A stretch of 58,256 bases of DNA from an uncultured Bacteroidota bacterium (GTDB lineage Bacteria; Bacteroidota; Bacteroidia; Chitinophagales; Chitinophagaceae): positions 1 to 58,256 of the forward strand of contig CALEZD010000037.1 in assembly GCA_937928385.1 (NCBI GenBank). The letters are read 5' to 3'. Shown here in pieces: positions 34,060 through 43,519 of this stretch. A program made the position numbers and the translations under genes. Under the pieces are notes generated by a model, which saw nothing but the letters and a program-made list of their open reading frames with translations, did not search any database and had not been told where the DNA came from. Each line of letters begins with the position of its first letter. Position 1 is the stretch's first letter.

Positions 34060-35622
34060 CTATCCCACCAATGCCAGCTCGGCCCTTTTGGCCATGAGTT
34101 CCGGTTTTTTGAAGTTTTCCATTTCGTTGAGGGCGTCCTGCAGTATGGTTTTGTAGGTCTGGTGCATCTGGTATATCATAATGCTGTAGAAGAATGCCTT
34201 GTCCAGCATCTTGCGGTTGTTGGCCAGGCTCCAGCCTACCAGTTTCCAGAAGTATTTGCGGTTGCTATCGGCTATGCCCAGGCGGTAGATGATGAGCAGG
34301 GCCATCCTTACCTGTTTCATTGTCAGCCGCTCTTTTATCTTCAGCGTGTTTTGCGGAAAGCGGTAGGTGGCGAAGAAATTCTTCAGCCGCTGGTATGAGC
34401 CCTCGGGCGTATAAATATGGTTGATGACCTCTATAAAACCTTTGTACAGCACTTGCGGGTCCATAATGGGAACGATGTTGGTATCGCCCTCGGTAAAGGC
34501 AAATGGCTTGGACAGACGCCCTTCTATTTTTATACGGCGGTACAGGTCGGTGCCGGGGGGCGCTTTCAGTATGTTGACGATTGGCAGCGGTATGCCACTC
34601 TCCTGTATAAACTGTATCTGCCTTTTGAAGATAGTTTCATCGTCGGTATCGAAACCCACAATAAACCCGCCTGATATAATGAAGCCCTTGCCATGCAGCT
34701 CGTGTATGCTGTGCAGCATGTTCTTCTTCAGGTTCTGTGTTTTGTGCGATACTTTCAGGCTCTCTTCCGACGGGGTTTCTATACCTATGAATATATGCCT
34801 GAAACCCGCGTCTATCAGCATCTGCATCAGTTCTTCGTCGTCGGCCAGGTTGATGGTGAGCTGGGTAGCGAAGTAGAATGATGGCTGCACCCGCCTGCGC
34901 CAGGCTATGAGCGCCGGCAGCAGTTCGGCTTTCAGTATGCGTTTGTTGCCTATCAGGTTGTCGTCGGCAAAGAGGACGAGTTGCGTATGTTCGTCGCCGT
35001 TGATGGCGTCCAGTTCTGCTATTATCTGCTCAGGCGTTTTGGTGCGGGGGCGGCGGCCCAGCAGGGCAGTCACGTCGCAGAAATCGCACATATAGGGACA
35101 GCCGCGAGAGTATTGCACTATGTCGTAGAGGTACTCACTTTTATCCACCAGCTCCAGCATGGGCAGCGGCGATGTGGTGACGTCGGCAAATTCTTTGGAT
35201 TGGTATATGGGTTGCGGATTGCCATTGGCCAGGTCGGCCAAAAACAGTGGCAGGGTTAGCTCCGCCTCGTTCAGCACGAAATAGTCCACACCCGGAAAGC
35301 GATAATGCTCGTGTGTGAACAGCGTACCGCCCGCTACTATCTTAACGCCAGCCGCGTTACAGCGCCTGATGATCTCGCCTGCAGATTCTTCCTGCACGTT
35401 CATAGCAGAAAGGAACACATAATCGGCCCAACGGATGTCTTCATCGCTAAGCGGGGCTACGTTGAGGTCGGCGAGTTTTTTCTCCCAATGCGTGGGCAGC
35501 ATAGCAGCTACCGTGAGCAGGCCCAGCGGCGGGTATGCTGCCTTCTTGTCCACCACCTCCATGAAATGTTTCATTGCATAGAAGGTGTCCGGCATTTCGG
35601 GATATACTAATAGTATGCGCAA
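34060..35622 (-). CDS. B12-binding radical SAM protein with DUF4070-like C-terminus
   Basis: A 520-residue class B-like radical SAM protein. Residues 1-150 form a cobalamin-binding domain without the classic DxHxxG. The radical SAM cluster motif is RGCPYMCDFCDV near residue 175. After the barrel (GIETPSEESL, GGFIVGFDTDDETIF) comes a ~150-residue helical C-terminus like DUF4070. Relatives include the hopanoid methylase HpnP, but no hopanoid genes are present here, so the substrate is unknown. The start must be TTG at 35622: an in-frame stop lies four codons upstream and there is no ATG before residue 10, while MRILLVYPE is the expected family N-terminus. Confidence 0.85.
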   Translation of the reverse strand: MRILLVYPEMPDTFYAMKHFMEVVDKKAAYPPLGLLTVAAMLPTHWEKKLADLNVAPLSDEDIRWADYVFLSAMNVQEESAGEIIRRCNAAGVKIVAGGTLFTHEHYRFPGVDYFVLNEAELTLPLFLADLANGNPQPIYQSKEFADVTTSPLPMLELVDKSEYLYDIVQYSRGCPYMCDFCDVTALLGRRPRTKTPEQIIAELDAINGDEHTQLVLFADDNLIGNKRILKAELLPALIAWRRRVQPSFYFATQLTINLADDEELMQMLIDAGFRHIFIGIETPSEESLKVSHKTQNLKKNMLHSIHELHGKGFIISGGFIVGFDTDDETIFKRQIQFIQESGIPLPIVNILKAPPGTDLYRRIKIEGRLSKPFAFTEGDTNIVPIMDPQVLYKGFIEVINHIYTPEGSYQRLKNFFATYRFPQNTLKIKERLTMKQVRMALLIIYRLGIADSNRKYFWKLVGWSLANNRKMLDKAFFYSIMIYQMHQTYKTILQDALNEMENFKKPELMAKRAELALVG

Positions 35623-35665
35623 GACAGTTGTTTAAGCTGCGACTAAATTAGGTATTTATCATTGG

Positions 35666-35995
35666 TTATCTATGATTTATGATTGTTTTTAAGCCCTCTA
35701 ATGTTAGCACTCCATTAATTTCGGGATTTGCTAATTCAAAAATCAATTGCTTTACTTCTTCATCTTCAAAACCTATATCATCTCTCAACTCTATAACATT
35801 AGCCCAGTCGTTCAAGTCCTTAAATAAAATTTCATTATTAATGCATCTTTGCACAACTGCAATAATATCCTGCTTGCGAAGTATCAATAACGGTTCTTCC
35901 ATATCCCATGGATATTGTGCCAATTCCTTTTCCAACTGACTACTGTCAGATTTCAGTGTTACCAAGTCTTTTAATATTTCTACCCTTGCTCTCAT
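35666..35995 (-). CDS. Conserved hypothetical small protein
   Basis: A 109-residue acidic helical protein from the ATG at 35995; a GTG six codons upstream is an alternative. It has the segment NDWANVIELRDDIGFEDEE followed by LIFELANPEINGVLT, which I have seen in small conserved proteins of many bacteria without an assigned role. No signal peptide and no cysteines that look metal-binding. It follows the VOC gene by 28 nt and precedes the radical SAM gene by 43 nt, so they may be co-transcribed. Confidence 0.6.
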   Translation of the reverse strand: MRARVEILKDLVTLKSDSSQLEKELAQYPWDMEEPLLILRKQDIIAVVQRCINNEILFKDLNDWANVIELRDDIGFEDEEVKQLIFELANPEINGVLTLEGLKTIINHR

Positions 35996-36023
35996 ATAGG
36001 TATGACGAGACACAATTTATTGC

Positions 36024-36380
36024 TTATTCAACACCCTGCCCGAAAGTAAGCAAGTTATTATCGGGGTCGAGCAGGGCAAACTCGCGCTGGCCCCAGGGCT
36101 TGGTATGCAGCGGGGCGTTGGGGTGTATGCTTACGTTATTGTCCACCAGCGATTGATAGAGTGCATCAATATCGTTGGTACGTATATACACCTGCCCGTA
36201 GTTATCTGCAGGCACCAGCTCCTTGTGCTCGAAGAAATGTATCTCGATATTGTCTTTGCGCAGCATCAGGTATCCGTCATAATCTCCGCCCGACTGCTCA
36301 AAGCCTAATTGATGGATATAATAATTGCGCGTAATGGTCTTATCGCGCATGGGTAGTTTGGGGTGGATTGCTGTCAGCAT
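36024..36380 (-). CDS. VOC (glyoxalase/bleomycin-resistance) family protein
   Basis: A 118-residue vicinal oxygen chelate protein with PMRDKTITRNYYIHQLGF, an IEIHFFEHK strand and WGQREFALLDPDNNLLTF at the end. The pattern is that of bleomycin-binding-like proteins: the acidic metal residue (DPDGN-like) is present, but an enzymatic role cannot be assigned. It is the first of three close minus-strand genes. Confidence 0.82.
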   Translation of the reverse strand: MLTAIHPKLPMRDKTITRNYYIHQLGFEQSGGDYDGYLMLRKDNIEIHFFEHKELVPADNYGQVYIRTNDIDALYQSLVDNNVSIHPNAPLHTKPWGQREFALLDPDNNLLTFGQGVE

Positions 36381-36475
36381 GTAATGTTTTTTTTGCGAAA
36401 CGAATCTAAGGCAATATCGTTATCGCCAAACCTCGTTAAAGAATATTTAACTTATTGACCGAGGCTACCCGGCTA

Positions 36476-37849
36476 CTATCCTGCCGTTATCTCCGTTACA
36501 CTTCTTATGGCTGTTTCCAGCGCGCCATGCACTGTTGCGCTGTGCCCGGCAGTATGTGTAGCCTCACCCGCAAAGTATATTTTGTTATCAATGGCTTTTG
36601 CCAATTCAGCACGCATAGCTATGCCACCACCTACTATGGGGTAGGAATAAGCCCCTTTAAAAAAAGGTTCTTTACCCCAATCAGTTATATGTGCATCGTT
36701 GTAGGCGCTGCTGGCAGCGTTATTGCCATACATCTTATCCAGCTCCTGCAACAGTTCCTGCACGGCTCCATTGCCCAGACTGCTGAGGTGTTCTGCTTTT
36801 TCGCCCATTACAAAAGCGGTAAGCACGGGTGTGCTGCCTTTGCCTGCTGTGTACCAGTATTCAGGACATTTAGACCCTCCGATAATGCTACCGGTATCTG
36901 CAGGCCAAAAGCGATTGCTGAACTTCAATATTACCTTCATACCCGCACCCATACCAATTTTATTCATGGCGTTTTTCTTGCTGTCGGGCAATGAGGGGGA
37001 GAAGCTGATATCGCCTGCTTTCAATACTGTCAACGGGACTGTAACCAGCACCTTGTCTACTATATGTTCTGTACCGTTTACATCCGTCACTACTGTTTTA
37101 GCTCCGCTGTAGTTGATACTTTTTACTGCCTTGTTCAGCTGTACTTTTTTTATCACATCGCCAAAGTGGTGTTGCAATACTGCTTCGTAATTGCCGTTAC
37201 CCAGTTCATAATTATTATCTCCCGAATTCCAGAGATGGTCTTCTTCGGTAATGCCCAATATGCTCAGCCTGTTGGCAGATGTGCCGTACTCATTGCCGGT
37301 TGCGGCATTTACTATCTCGTGTACCGATGGGTGGATATTCCTGTCCAGCATCTCTTGGTAAACAGTCTTGTCTGCACCGCTGTAATTGCGCGCCGTGGTT
37401 TCAAATGTCCTGGCCTCCACCAGGTTGCTGTTGCCCGACCAGCCAGATTCGCTCTTCAGTTGATTATCTATATAATAATAGTCTTCGCTTTTATTTTCAC
37501 CCAACCGTACCCCCGGTGTGGCGGTCACTATATTGTACCACTCCGAGCGTTTGCCATGCACTTCTTCAGCACCCAGCTCTATATCAAAGTCAGCAAATCC
37601 TTTCAGGGTTCGTATTCGTCCGCCTGCATAGTTACCAGCCTCCAGTATGGTTACGTTCATACCCTGTTCCATGAGTTTTTTAGCAGCATATAGGCCGGCG
37701 ATACCTGCGCCAACTATCAGCACATCGCCACGCCAACTGCCGATTTTCGGTTGATCTTTTTTGCTGCAGGATGCGAACAAAATGCTTTGCCCGAAGTAGA
37801 ATGCAGGCAAAGCCAGTACAGATTGCTTGATGAATTCTTTACGATGCAT
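36476..37849 (-). CDS. FAD-dependent amine oxidase, exported
   Basis: A 457-residue flavin monoamine oxidase-type protein. After a leader that looks like a Tat/lipoprotein signal (HRKEFIKQSVLALPAF...FASC) come the FAD dinucleotide loop VLIVGAGIAGLYAAKK, EAGNYAGGRIRT and the C-terminal FAD motif YFAGEATHTAGHSATVHGA. It may oxidise polyamines or amino acids in the periplasm. The leader has RK rather than RR and a possible lipobox, so its final location is uncertain. Its leader resembles that of the pirin at 4973. Confidence 0.85.
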   Translation of the reverse strand: MHRKEFIKQSVLALPAFYFGQSILFASCSKKDQPKIGSWRGDVLIVGAGIAGLYAAKKLMEQGMNVTILEAGNYAGGRIRTLKGFADFDIELGAEEVHGKRSEWYNIVTATPGVRLGENKSEDYYYIDNQLKSESGWSGNSNLVEARTFETTARNYSGADKTVYQEMLDRNIHPSVHEIVNAATGNEYGTSANRLSILGITEEDHLWNSGDNNYELGNGNYEAVLQHHFGDVIKKVQLNKAVKSINYSGAKTVVTDVNGTEHIVDKVLVTVPLTVLKAGDISFSPSLPDSKKNAMNKIGMGAGMKVILKFSNRFWPADTGSIIGGSKCPEYWYTAGKGSTPVLTAFVMGEKAEHLSSLGNGAVQELLQELDKMYGNNAASSAYNDAHITDWGKEPFFKGAYSYPIVGGGIAMRAELAKAIDNKIYFAGEATHTAGHSATVHGALETAIRSVTEITAG

Positions 37850-37925
37850 AACCTGGTTGTTTAATTACTTGACAACTGAAAACCCGTTTACCCCTATCTG
37901 TTTTACAACAGGGATTTGCCGGATA

Positions 37926-38315
37926 TTATTTCAACCGCTCCAATACGCCCTTCCGTTTTACAATATTCTTATAATCCCACTGAATGTCTTTTGATTTTTT
38001 CAGCCAGCGCTTGAGGTCTTTTTTGTTTACCTGCTTTACATCGGTATATCGCGCTTCCGCAGCTTTAAAACTGCCCTCCGGTGCCAGGCCTTCTTCTTCA
38101 AAGGATTGTCCGCTCCAGAACAGCAGGCGCATGCAGTCTTTCAGTTTACTATAGCCCGCTACGGGGTTGCCATCGAGGAACCACACCGGGTGTGCATGCC
38201 ATATTTTATGCTCCGCTTCGGGCAGGGCGCTGCATATTTCATCGTACAGCGTGTCGGCAATAGCCCGGTAATCTTCGGGCAGTACGTCGTGGTATGCTTT
38301 GATGTCTTGGTTCAT
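37926..38315 (-). CDS. DUF1801 domain protein
   Basis: A 130-residue protein with the DUF1801 pattern: YRAIADTLYDEICSALPEAEHKIWHAHPVWFLDG, then GYSKLKDCMRLLFWSG and a basic C-terminus (KRWLKKSK). DUF1801 is a small alpha/beta fold related to iron-sulfur frataxin-like proteins; the role is unclear. Two ATG starts are possible, 38315 (used) and 38339. A TTTCTTTG box at about 38350 would put transcription start near 38340, favouring the downstream one. Confidence 0.75.
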   Translation of the reverse strand: MNQDIKAYHDVLPEDYRAIADTLYDEICSALPEAEHKIWHAHPVWFLDGNPVAGYSKLKDCMRLLFWSGQSFEEEGLAPEGSFKAAEARYTDVKQVNKKDLKRWLKKSKDIQWDYKNIVKRKGVLERLK

Positions 38316-38402
38316 TGTGGGTGGATTGTTTCTGTACATCAAATTTGCAAAGAAATATTGAAAAGGATGGGGTGTAAAAGCGACAATAACCGGGTGGGAT
38401 AT

Positions 38403-39179
38403 TTACACACGCTCCTCTGCCCCCAATCCAAATAATGCATAGTCATACACTGCGGGGTCATCGGGATTCATAGCGCGGAGTTGTGCTGTCAGTTGCAGGG
38501 CGTTTTGCCAGTTGCTGTTGTTATTGTCTATCAGCCCCAGCCGGTGCGCTACACGGGCTACGTGTACATCCAGCGGGCAAATGAGCTGATGTGGCTTTAT
38601 CTTCTTCCACATACCAAAGTCCACGCCCTGTTTGTCTTTGCGCACCATCCAGCGCAAGTACATATTGATGCGTTTGCATGCGCTTTTGCGGGCAGGGGTA
38701 GAAATATGTTTGCGGGTGCGCTCGGGGTGCTCTATAGAGAAGAAGTAATTATGAAAATGTACCAGCGACTGTTCTACCGTTTCATGTTTGTATGTTTTAC
38801 CCGGTACGAAGGCATCTTCCAATGAATCGTGCTGCACATAATGCCATTGCAGAAAATGGATGAAATACAACAGGTCGGTAGCGTTGAAGGTGCGGTGTAC
38901 AAAACCCAAGAATGGTTTTAAATCTGTATCCCGGTGATTGAGTATGAAATCGTAAGGGGTATTATCCATCAATGTCATCAGTCGGTTACAACTGTTGATG
39001 ATGCTTGTTCTGTTGCCCCATGCCAGCACGGCGGCAAAGAGGCCGCTGATTTCAATATCCTGCTTTTTCGTAAAACGGTGAGGTATAGATAGGGGGTCGT
39101 CCTTAATAAAAGAAGGCTGGTTGTACAGCCTTCTTTTACTATCCAGTAAGTTTTTTATCTGTTGCAGACGTTCTTCCAT
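38403..39179 (-). CDS. TIGR02757 (DUF2400) family protein
   Basis: A 258-residue protein of a conserved family common in Bacteroidetes. The most conserved part is CKRINMYLRWMVRKD, GVDFGMWKKI and LICPLDVHVARVAHRLGL. The helical layout resembles base-excision HhH glycosylases, but no catalytic Lys-Asp pair is obvious to me, so no activity is claimed. Its ATG lies 3 nt after the cyclophilin stop codon. Confidence 0.85.
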   Translation of the reverse strand: MEERLQQIKNLLDSKRRLYNQPSFIKDDPLSIPHRFTKKQDIEISGLFAAVLAWGNRTSIINSCNRLMTLMDNTPYDFILNHRDTDLKPFLGFVHRTFNATDLLYFIHFLQWHYVQHDSLEDAFVPGKTYKHETVEQSLVHFHNYFFSIEHPERTRKHISTPARKSACKRINMYLRWMVRKDKQGVDFGMWKKIKPHQLICPLDVHVARVAHRLGLIDNNNSNWQNALQLTAQLRAMNPDDPAVYDYALFGLGAEERV

Positions 39180-39182
39180 ATT

Positions 39183-39869
39183 TTAGAATATCCCCAAAAA
39201 CTTCTTTTTCTTAACCTTGGGTACATACACTTTCAGCATACGCATATCCTTGTTGGGGCGGTCCATATTGTTGCGCGGCTCGGCTACTATTTTTTCCACT
39301 ACGTCCATGCCTTCTATCACCTGACCAAACACGGTATAGTTACCATCCAGGTGAGGGGTGCCGCCGATGGTTTTATATACTTCGCGTTGCGCAGGGGTAT
39401 AGTTTCTTCCGTTCTGTTTACTCATACCATCCAGTTGCTCGCCTGTAAACTTTTTGCCCACTACAATATAAAACTGGCAGCCCGACGATGATTTGTTGGG
39501 GTTGTTGTCCCTTGCAGCAGCTACTGCTCCATATTGGTGAAAGTTGGTATCGTTGATCTCGGCATCTATGCGGTATCCCACATCGCCATTGCCCAACATA
39601 GTGCCTGCGGCTGCTTTTTTAGAGTCGGGGTCGCCGCCTTGTATCATAAACTGTGGTATCACCCGGTGGAACAATGTACTGTCAAAAAAGCCCTCGTTGG
39701 CCAGCTTCAGGAAGTTGTCCCTGTGTTTGGGGGTATTATCAAAGAGTACCATAGTAATATTGCCATATTCGGTTTCTATCACTACCGTATTAGGGTTGGT
39801 TTTCTTTTTGCCTGCCCATGAGGTGGTCAGCAGGCACAGGCTTAGTAATGTAAGTAGGAGCTTCTTCAT
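39183..39869 (-). CDS. Periplasmic peptidyl-prolyl isomerase, cyclophilin type
   Basis: A 228-residue cyclophilin with a signal peptide (MKKLLLTLLSLCLLTTSWA). The catalytic signature is FHRVIPQFMIQGGDPDSK, with SSSGCQFYIVVGK and YTVFGQVIEGMDVV. It should catalyse prolyl isomerisation of exported proteins. It precedes the TIGR02757 gene by 3 nt in the same transcript. Confidence 0.92.
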   Translation of the reverse strand: MKKLLLTLLSLCLLTTSWAGKKKTNPNTVVIETEYGNITMVLFDNTPKHRDNFLKLANEGFFDSTLFHRVIPQFMIQGGDPDSKKAAAGTMLGNGDVGYRIDAEINDTNFHQYGAVAAARDNNPNKSSSGCQFYIVVGKKFTGEQLDGMSKQNGRNYTPAQREVYKTIGGTPHLDGNYTVFGQVIEGMDVVEKIVAEPRNNMDRPNKDMRMLKVYVPKVKKKKFLGIF

Positions 39870-39963
39870 AAAATGATGTAATAAATCTTAATTTAGATAC
39901 CGGATTTAAAAATTTAAGGTACGAACTTACTGAAAAACCTGATGTGCCGTAAATATTAGCTGC

Positions 39964-41079
39964 ATGAATACAAGGAAATACGCCCGCGGACTTGCCAGGT
40001 TACTGCCCGAATGGACATGGAATATTGATTTGCGCAAGCCGCTTACGTCTTTCAACCCTACCAAAATAGAGCAACACCGCGAGCAGAAGGAAACAGAGCC
40101 TGTATATTCGGTATTCGACTACAATGCCGCCGGATACGAAGAGAAGAAACAGGTAGCCTTTGAAGACTGCACCCAATACATCACCAGCGGTCGCGTTACC
40201 TGGATAAACGTGGACGGCATAAAGAAGAGCGAAGTGGAGAAACTCTGTAACCATTACGGGGTACACCACCTGCTGGTAGAAGACATTATAAGCATTGGCC
40301 AACGGCCCAAAATGGAAGATGCCGGCGAAGTAATATTCTGCCTGCTGCCTATGCTGTACTACAACATAAACACCGGGGAAATAGAAAGCGAGCAGGTGAG
40401 CATACTGCTGGGGAAGGATTTTGTCATATCCTTCCAGGAAGACCCCAAGCGTGATGTGTTTGACCCTGTAAGGGAGCGTATACGCATAGCCACGTCCCGG
40501 CTGCGCAGCCGTACTGCCGACTATCTCTGCTACAGCCTGATAGATATCATAGTGGACAGCTACTTTGGCATTATAGAAAAGATAAACGACCGTATAGAAA
40601 GGCTGGAAGATATACTGCTGCTGCATAAGCGGGAACAGGCCACTCTGTCGCGCCTGAGCATATTGCGCCGGGAGGTGATGGTGCTGCGCCGCTCCATAGG
40701 CCCGGTAAAAGAGTTGGTACATGGCTTTATAAAAAGCGACAGCGACCTGCTGGAGTTTGAGCATGAGAAATACTACAAAGACGTGCTGGACCACATAACC
40801 CTGGCCAACGAATATGTAGAGAACCACCGCGATATGGTGATGAACCTGCAGGACCTTTCTATGAGCCAGATAAACCTGCGCATGAACGAGGTGATGAAAG
40901 TGTTTACCCTGCTGGCAACGCTGATGGCACCCGCTACGGTTATCGGCGGCATCTTCGGCATGAACTTCGATGTCATTCCCCTATCCCACCAGAAGGATGG
41001 TTTTTATATTACAGTTGGTCTGATGCTGGCTATACCGCTGCTGATGCTGATATATTTTAAACGCAAAGGCTGGTTCTGA
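39964..41079 (+). CDS. corA: CorA-type magnesium/cobalt channel
   Basis: A 371-residue member of the CorA family. A large cytoplasmic domain (about 1-300) with a long helix (RIERLEDILLLHKREQATLS) precedes two C-terminal transmembrane segments. The pore signature GMN appears in IFGMNFDVIPLS. Moves Mg2+, Co2+ or Ni2+ across the inner membrane. A glycosyltransferase gene begins 1 nt after its stop. Confidence 0.93.
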   Translation: MNTRKYARGLARLLPEWTWNIDLRKPLTSFNPTKIEQHREQKETEPVYSVFDYNAAGYEEKKQVAFEDCTQYITSGRVTWINVDGIKKSEVEKLCNHYGVHHLLVEDIISIGQRPKMEDAGEVIFCLLPMLYYNINTGEIESEQVSILLGKDFVISFQEDPKRDVFDPVRERIRIATSRLRSRTADYLCYSLIDIIVDSYFGIIEKINDRIERLEDILLLHKREQATLSRLSILRREVMVLRRSIGPVKELVHGFIKSDSDLLEFEHEKYYKDVLDHITLANEYVENHRDMVMNLQDLSMSQINLRMNEVMKVFTLLATLMAPATVIGGIFGMNFDVIPLSHQKDGFYITVGLMLAIPLLMLIYFKRKGWF

Positions 41080-41080
41080 T

Positions 41081-41971
41081 ATGTCGCACAGTTCACAGCC
41101 GCTTGTCAGCATCATCATGCCTACGTATAACCGTGCAAAGTATATTGCAGAAAGCATACAATCTGTACAGTCGCAAACATATACCTATTGGGAACTGCTG
41201 ATAGAAGACGATGGGTCTGATGATAACACAGAAGATATTGTCAACTCCTTTACCGATAACAGGATTCATTATACCCGTCACCCCCGTACTGCTATTACTG
41301 GTACGCTCAGGAACAAGGCTATACAAAGGGCCAAGGGTGCATATATAGCTTTTATGGACTCTGACGACCTGTGGGTGGCCAACAAACTGGAACAACAAGT
41401 AACCTTGATGGAACAAAATCTTGCCGCCGGATTTTCCGTAACCAACTGGTGTGATTTTAGAGTACCCGGGCAGCTTGAATCGCCATACCATGAGACTGCT
41501 AACGGTGTGACTGTTGGTAATATATTCAGGGAACACTGTACGGCGGATTTGCTGTTTCATATTACCACACTCATATTCAGGAAAGACTGCGTGGAAAAGA
41601 CGGGTATGTTCAATGAAAACAGGTTGTTTACCGATTATAGTTTCATGGGCTTGCTGGCATACTATTATGATGCGGTGGTCATATACAAACCAATGCTGCA
41701 CCGCCGGGTACATGCCGGTAATAGCGTCAATGCCAGTTGGTGTGAAGACTTTGAAGAATACCAGGAGTCGGTACACCTTTACCTGGAGAAGGGTTGGATA
41801 AACATTGCAATCGTGCGACAGCCCTTATTTTTGTCGTATATCAACCTAGGGGAAAAATTTGCCGGTGTAAAGGATAGAAGGCGGGCAATTAAAAATTACT
41901 TAAAAGCATGGGAATACAAACCTTTCAGCATTATTCCCGCTAAAAAACTGGTAAAAACACTATTTTTGTAA
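41081..41971 (+). CDS. Family 2 glycosyltransferase
   Basis: A 296-residue GT2 enzyme with VSIIMPTYNRAKYI at the N-terminus, EDDGSDDNT and the DxD-like FMDSDDLW. It should transfer a sugar to a surface glycan or lipid. Transcription continues from corA (1-nt spacing), but the next gene has its own promoter box, so it ends the corA unit and begins the accessory group functionally. Confidence 0.9.
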   Translation: MSHSSQPLVSIIMPTYNRAKYIAESIQSVQSQTYTYWELLIEDDGSDDNTEDIVNSFTDNRIHYTRHPRTAITGTLRNKAIQRAKGAYIAFMDSDDLWVANKLEQQVTLMEQNLAAGFSVTNWCDFRVPGQLESPYHETANGVTVGNIFREHCTADLLFHITTLIFRKDCVEKTGMFNENRLFTDYSFMGLLAYYYDAVVIYKPMLHRRVHAGNSVNASWCEDFEEYQESVHLYLEKGWINIAIVRQPLFLSYINLGEKFAGVKDRRRAIKNYLKAWEYKPFSIIPAKKLVKTLFL

Positions 41972-42016
41972 CCCGTTCCTTTGTCCTCCTGCACGCTCAC
42001 CTGGTAGTATATTGTA

Positions 42017-42024
42017 TAACTTTG
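42017..42024 (+). promoter_or_regulatory. -7 promoter box of the second B12 radical SAM gene
   Basis: TAACTTTG matches TAnnTTTG, about 34 nt before the ATG at 42059; no TTG at the expected spacing. A short AGCTG/CAGCT pair lies in the leader. Confidence 0.45.
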
Positions 42025-42058
42025 GAAAGAGCTGAACAGCTAATCTGTCAATAACAGG

Positions 42059-43516
42059 ATGCGCGTATTATTTACACATTCATATTTCTTAAGGTACGAC
42101 CCTAAGCAATGGGCTACCATGCAGCCTTATGCCCCATTGGGTACCATATTTGCCGCCGCATGGCTCAGGCAGCATGGCTACGATGTGCGCCTGCACGATG
42201 TAATGTTTGCTACAGGACCTGAAACTATACAGCCCGTTCTTGAAGAGTATCGTCCCGATTTCCTGGTGATATATGATGATGGGTTTAACTACCTCACCAA
42301 AATGTGCCTGACCAATATGCGGGAGGCAGCATTTAAAATGTCGGAAATGGCTAAGGGCTATGGGTGTAAGGTTATAGTTTCTTCCTCGGACTCTACCGAC
42401 CATTTTGATATGTACCTGGACCATAATGCAGACTATGTAATAATAGGTGAGGCCGAGCAAACATTGCTGGAACTGGTAAACGCCCTGAAAGCAGGCAAAG
42501 ACAATAATACTGATATACCGGGGCTGGCAACACGTATTGACGGGCATACCGTACACACCGGCAAGCGCCCTGTGATGAACGACCTGGATAGCCTGCCATT
42601 GCCCGCATGGGATTTGGTTAATGTAAAGGAGTATCAAAAAGCATGGCGAAACAGTCATGGCTATTTTTCCATCAATATTGGTACCACAAGGGGGTGCCCG
42701 TTTAAATGCAATTGGTGCGCCAAACCAATATATGGTAACAGGTACAACGCCCGCAGCCCTGAAAATGTAGTTGAGGAACTTATGCTGCTGCAAAAAAACT
42801 ATGGCTTTGACCATGTTTGGTTTTGCGATGACATCTTCGGGTTGAAACCCGGATGGGTGAAACGGTTTGCAGAGTTGGTGCAGGAAAAAGTATTGCAGTT
42901 CAAATTCAAAATACAATCGCGTGCCGACCTGCTGCTGAAAGACGAACAAATAATACCGCTGGCCGCAGCAGGCTGCGATAATGTGTGGATGGGTGCCGAA
43001 AGTGGCTCGCAGAAAATACTGGACGCTATGGACAAGGGCACTACCATAGAGCAGATAGAAGAGGCTACACGTATATTGAAGAAACACGGCATCCACCCTG
43101 CATACTTTCTGCAGTTTGGTTACCCCGGCGAAACTATTGCGGACATCAACATGACACTGCAATTGGTAAAGCGTAATATGCCTGATGACATAGGCATATC
43201 AGTATCATACCCTTTGCCAGGCACCAAATTTTTTGAGAACGTAAAATCGCAGCTGAACGGCAAGGCCAACTGGACTGACAGTGACGAACTTGCACTGATG
43301 TTCCGCAATACTTACGAGCCGGAATTCTACAAACAATTGCACCGCTATGTACATGCATATTACAGGCGCTTACGTGCCCAGCACCAGGTAAGCACGAATG
43401 AAAAGAAAGGGTTGGACAAATTAAAAACCTTTATGAAACTGCCGTATTACAGCTGGCAGGCCAGTACTGAACTAAAAAAATTAAATGATATACAACCGCT
43501 GAGCGTAGAACATTGA
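42059..43516 (+). CDS. B12-binding radical SAM protein
   Basis: A 485-residue cobalamin-dependent radical SAM protein. The N-terminal ~150 residues form a B12-binding domain (VLFTHSYFL...PLGTIFAAAWLRQHGYDV). The cluster motif is RGCPFKCNWC near residue 215; the barrel continues with GAESGSQKILDAMDKGTT and FGYPGET. A ~100-residue C-terminal part is unassigned. Such proteins methylate unactivated carbon or phosphorus, or form C-C bonds. A methyltransferase gene follows after 3 nt, so they probably act on one product. Confidence 0.88.
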   Translation: MRVLFTHSYFLRYDPKQWATMQPYAPLGTIFAAAWLRQHGYDVRLHDVMFATGPETIQPVLEEYRPDFLVIYDDGFNYLTKMCLTNMREAAFKMSEMAKGYGCKVIVSSSDSTDHFDMYLDHNADYVIIGEAEQTLLELVNALKAGKDNNTDIPGLATRIDGHTVHTGKRPVMNDLDSLPLPAWDLVNVKEYQKAWRNSHGYFSINIGTTRGCPFKCNWCAKPIYGNRYNARSPENVVEELMLLQKNYGFDHVWFCDDIFGLKPGWVKRFAELVQEKVLQFKFKIQSRADLLLKDEQIIPLAAAGCDNVWMGAESGSQKILDAMDKGTTIEQIEEATRILKKHGIHPAYFLQFGYPGETIADINMTLQLVKRNMPDDIGISVSYPLPGTKFFENVKSQLNGKANWTDSDELALMFRNTYEPEFYKQLHRYVHAYYRRLRAQHQVSTNEKKGLDKLKTFMKLPYYSWQASTELKKLNDIQPLSVEH

Positions 43517-43519
43517 TAT

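Noticed and set aside
34060..35622. Naming this gene hpnP
   Set aside because: Only the domain layout agrees. No hopanoid genes are in the window and many DUF4070 proteins have other roles.
40000..40827. A 275-codon open frame on the minus strand
   Set aside because: It is antisense to corA, whose motifs are intact. The composition (Tyr, His, Val, Gln) is that of a shadow frame.
42089..43162. A 357-codon open frame on the minus strand
   Set aside because: It lies fully inside the B12 radical SAM gene, has no family features, and is rich in Cys, His and Tyr as expected from an antisense frame.
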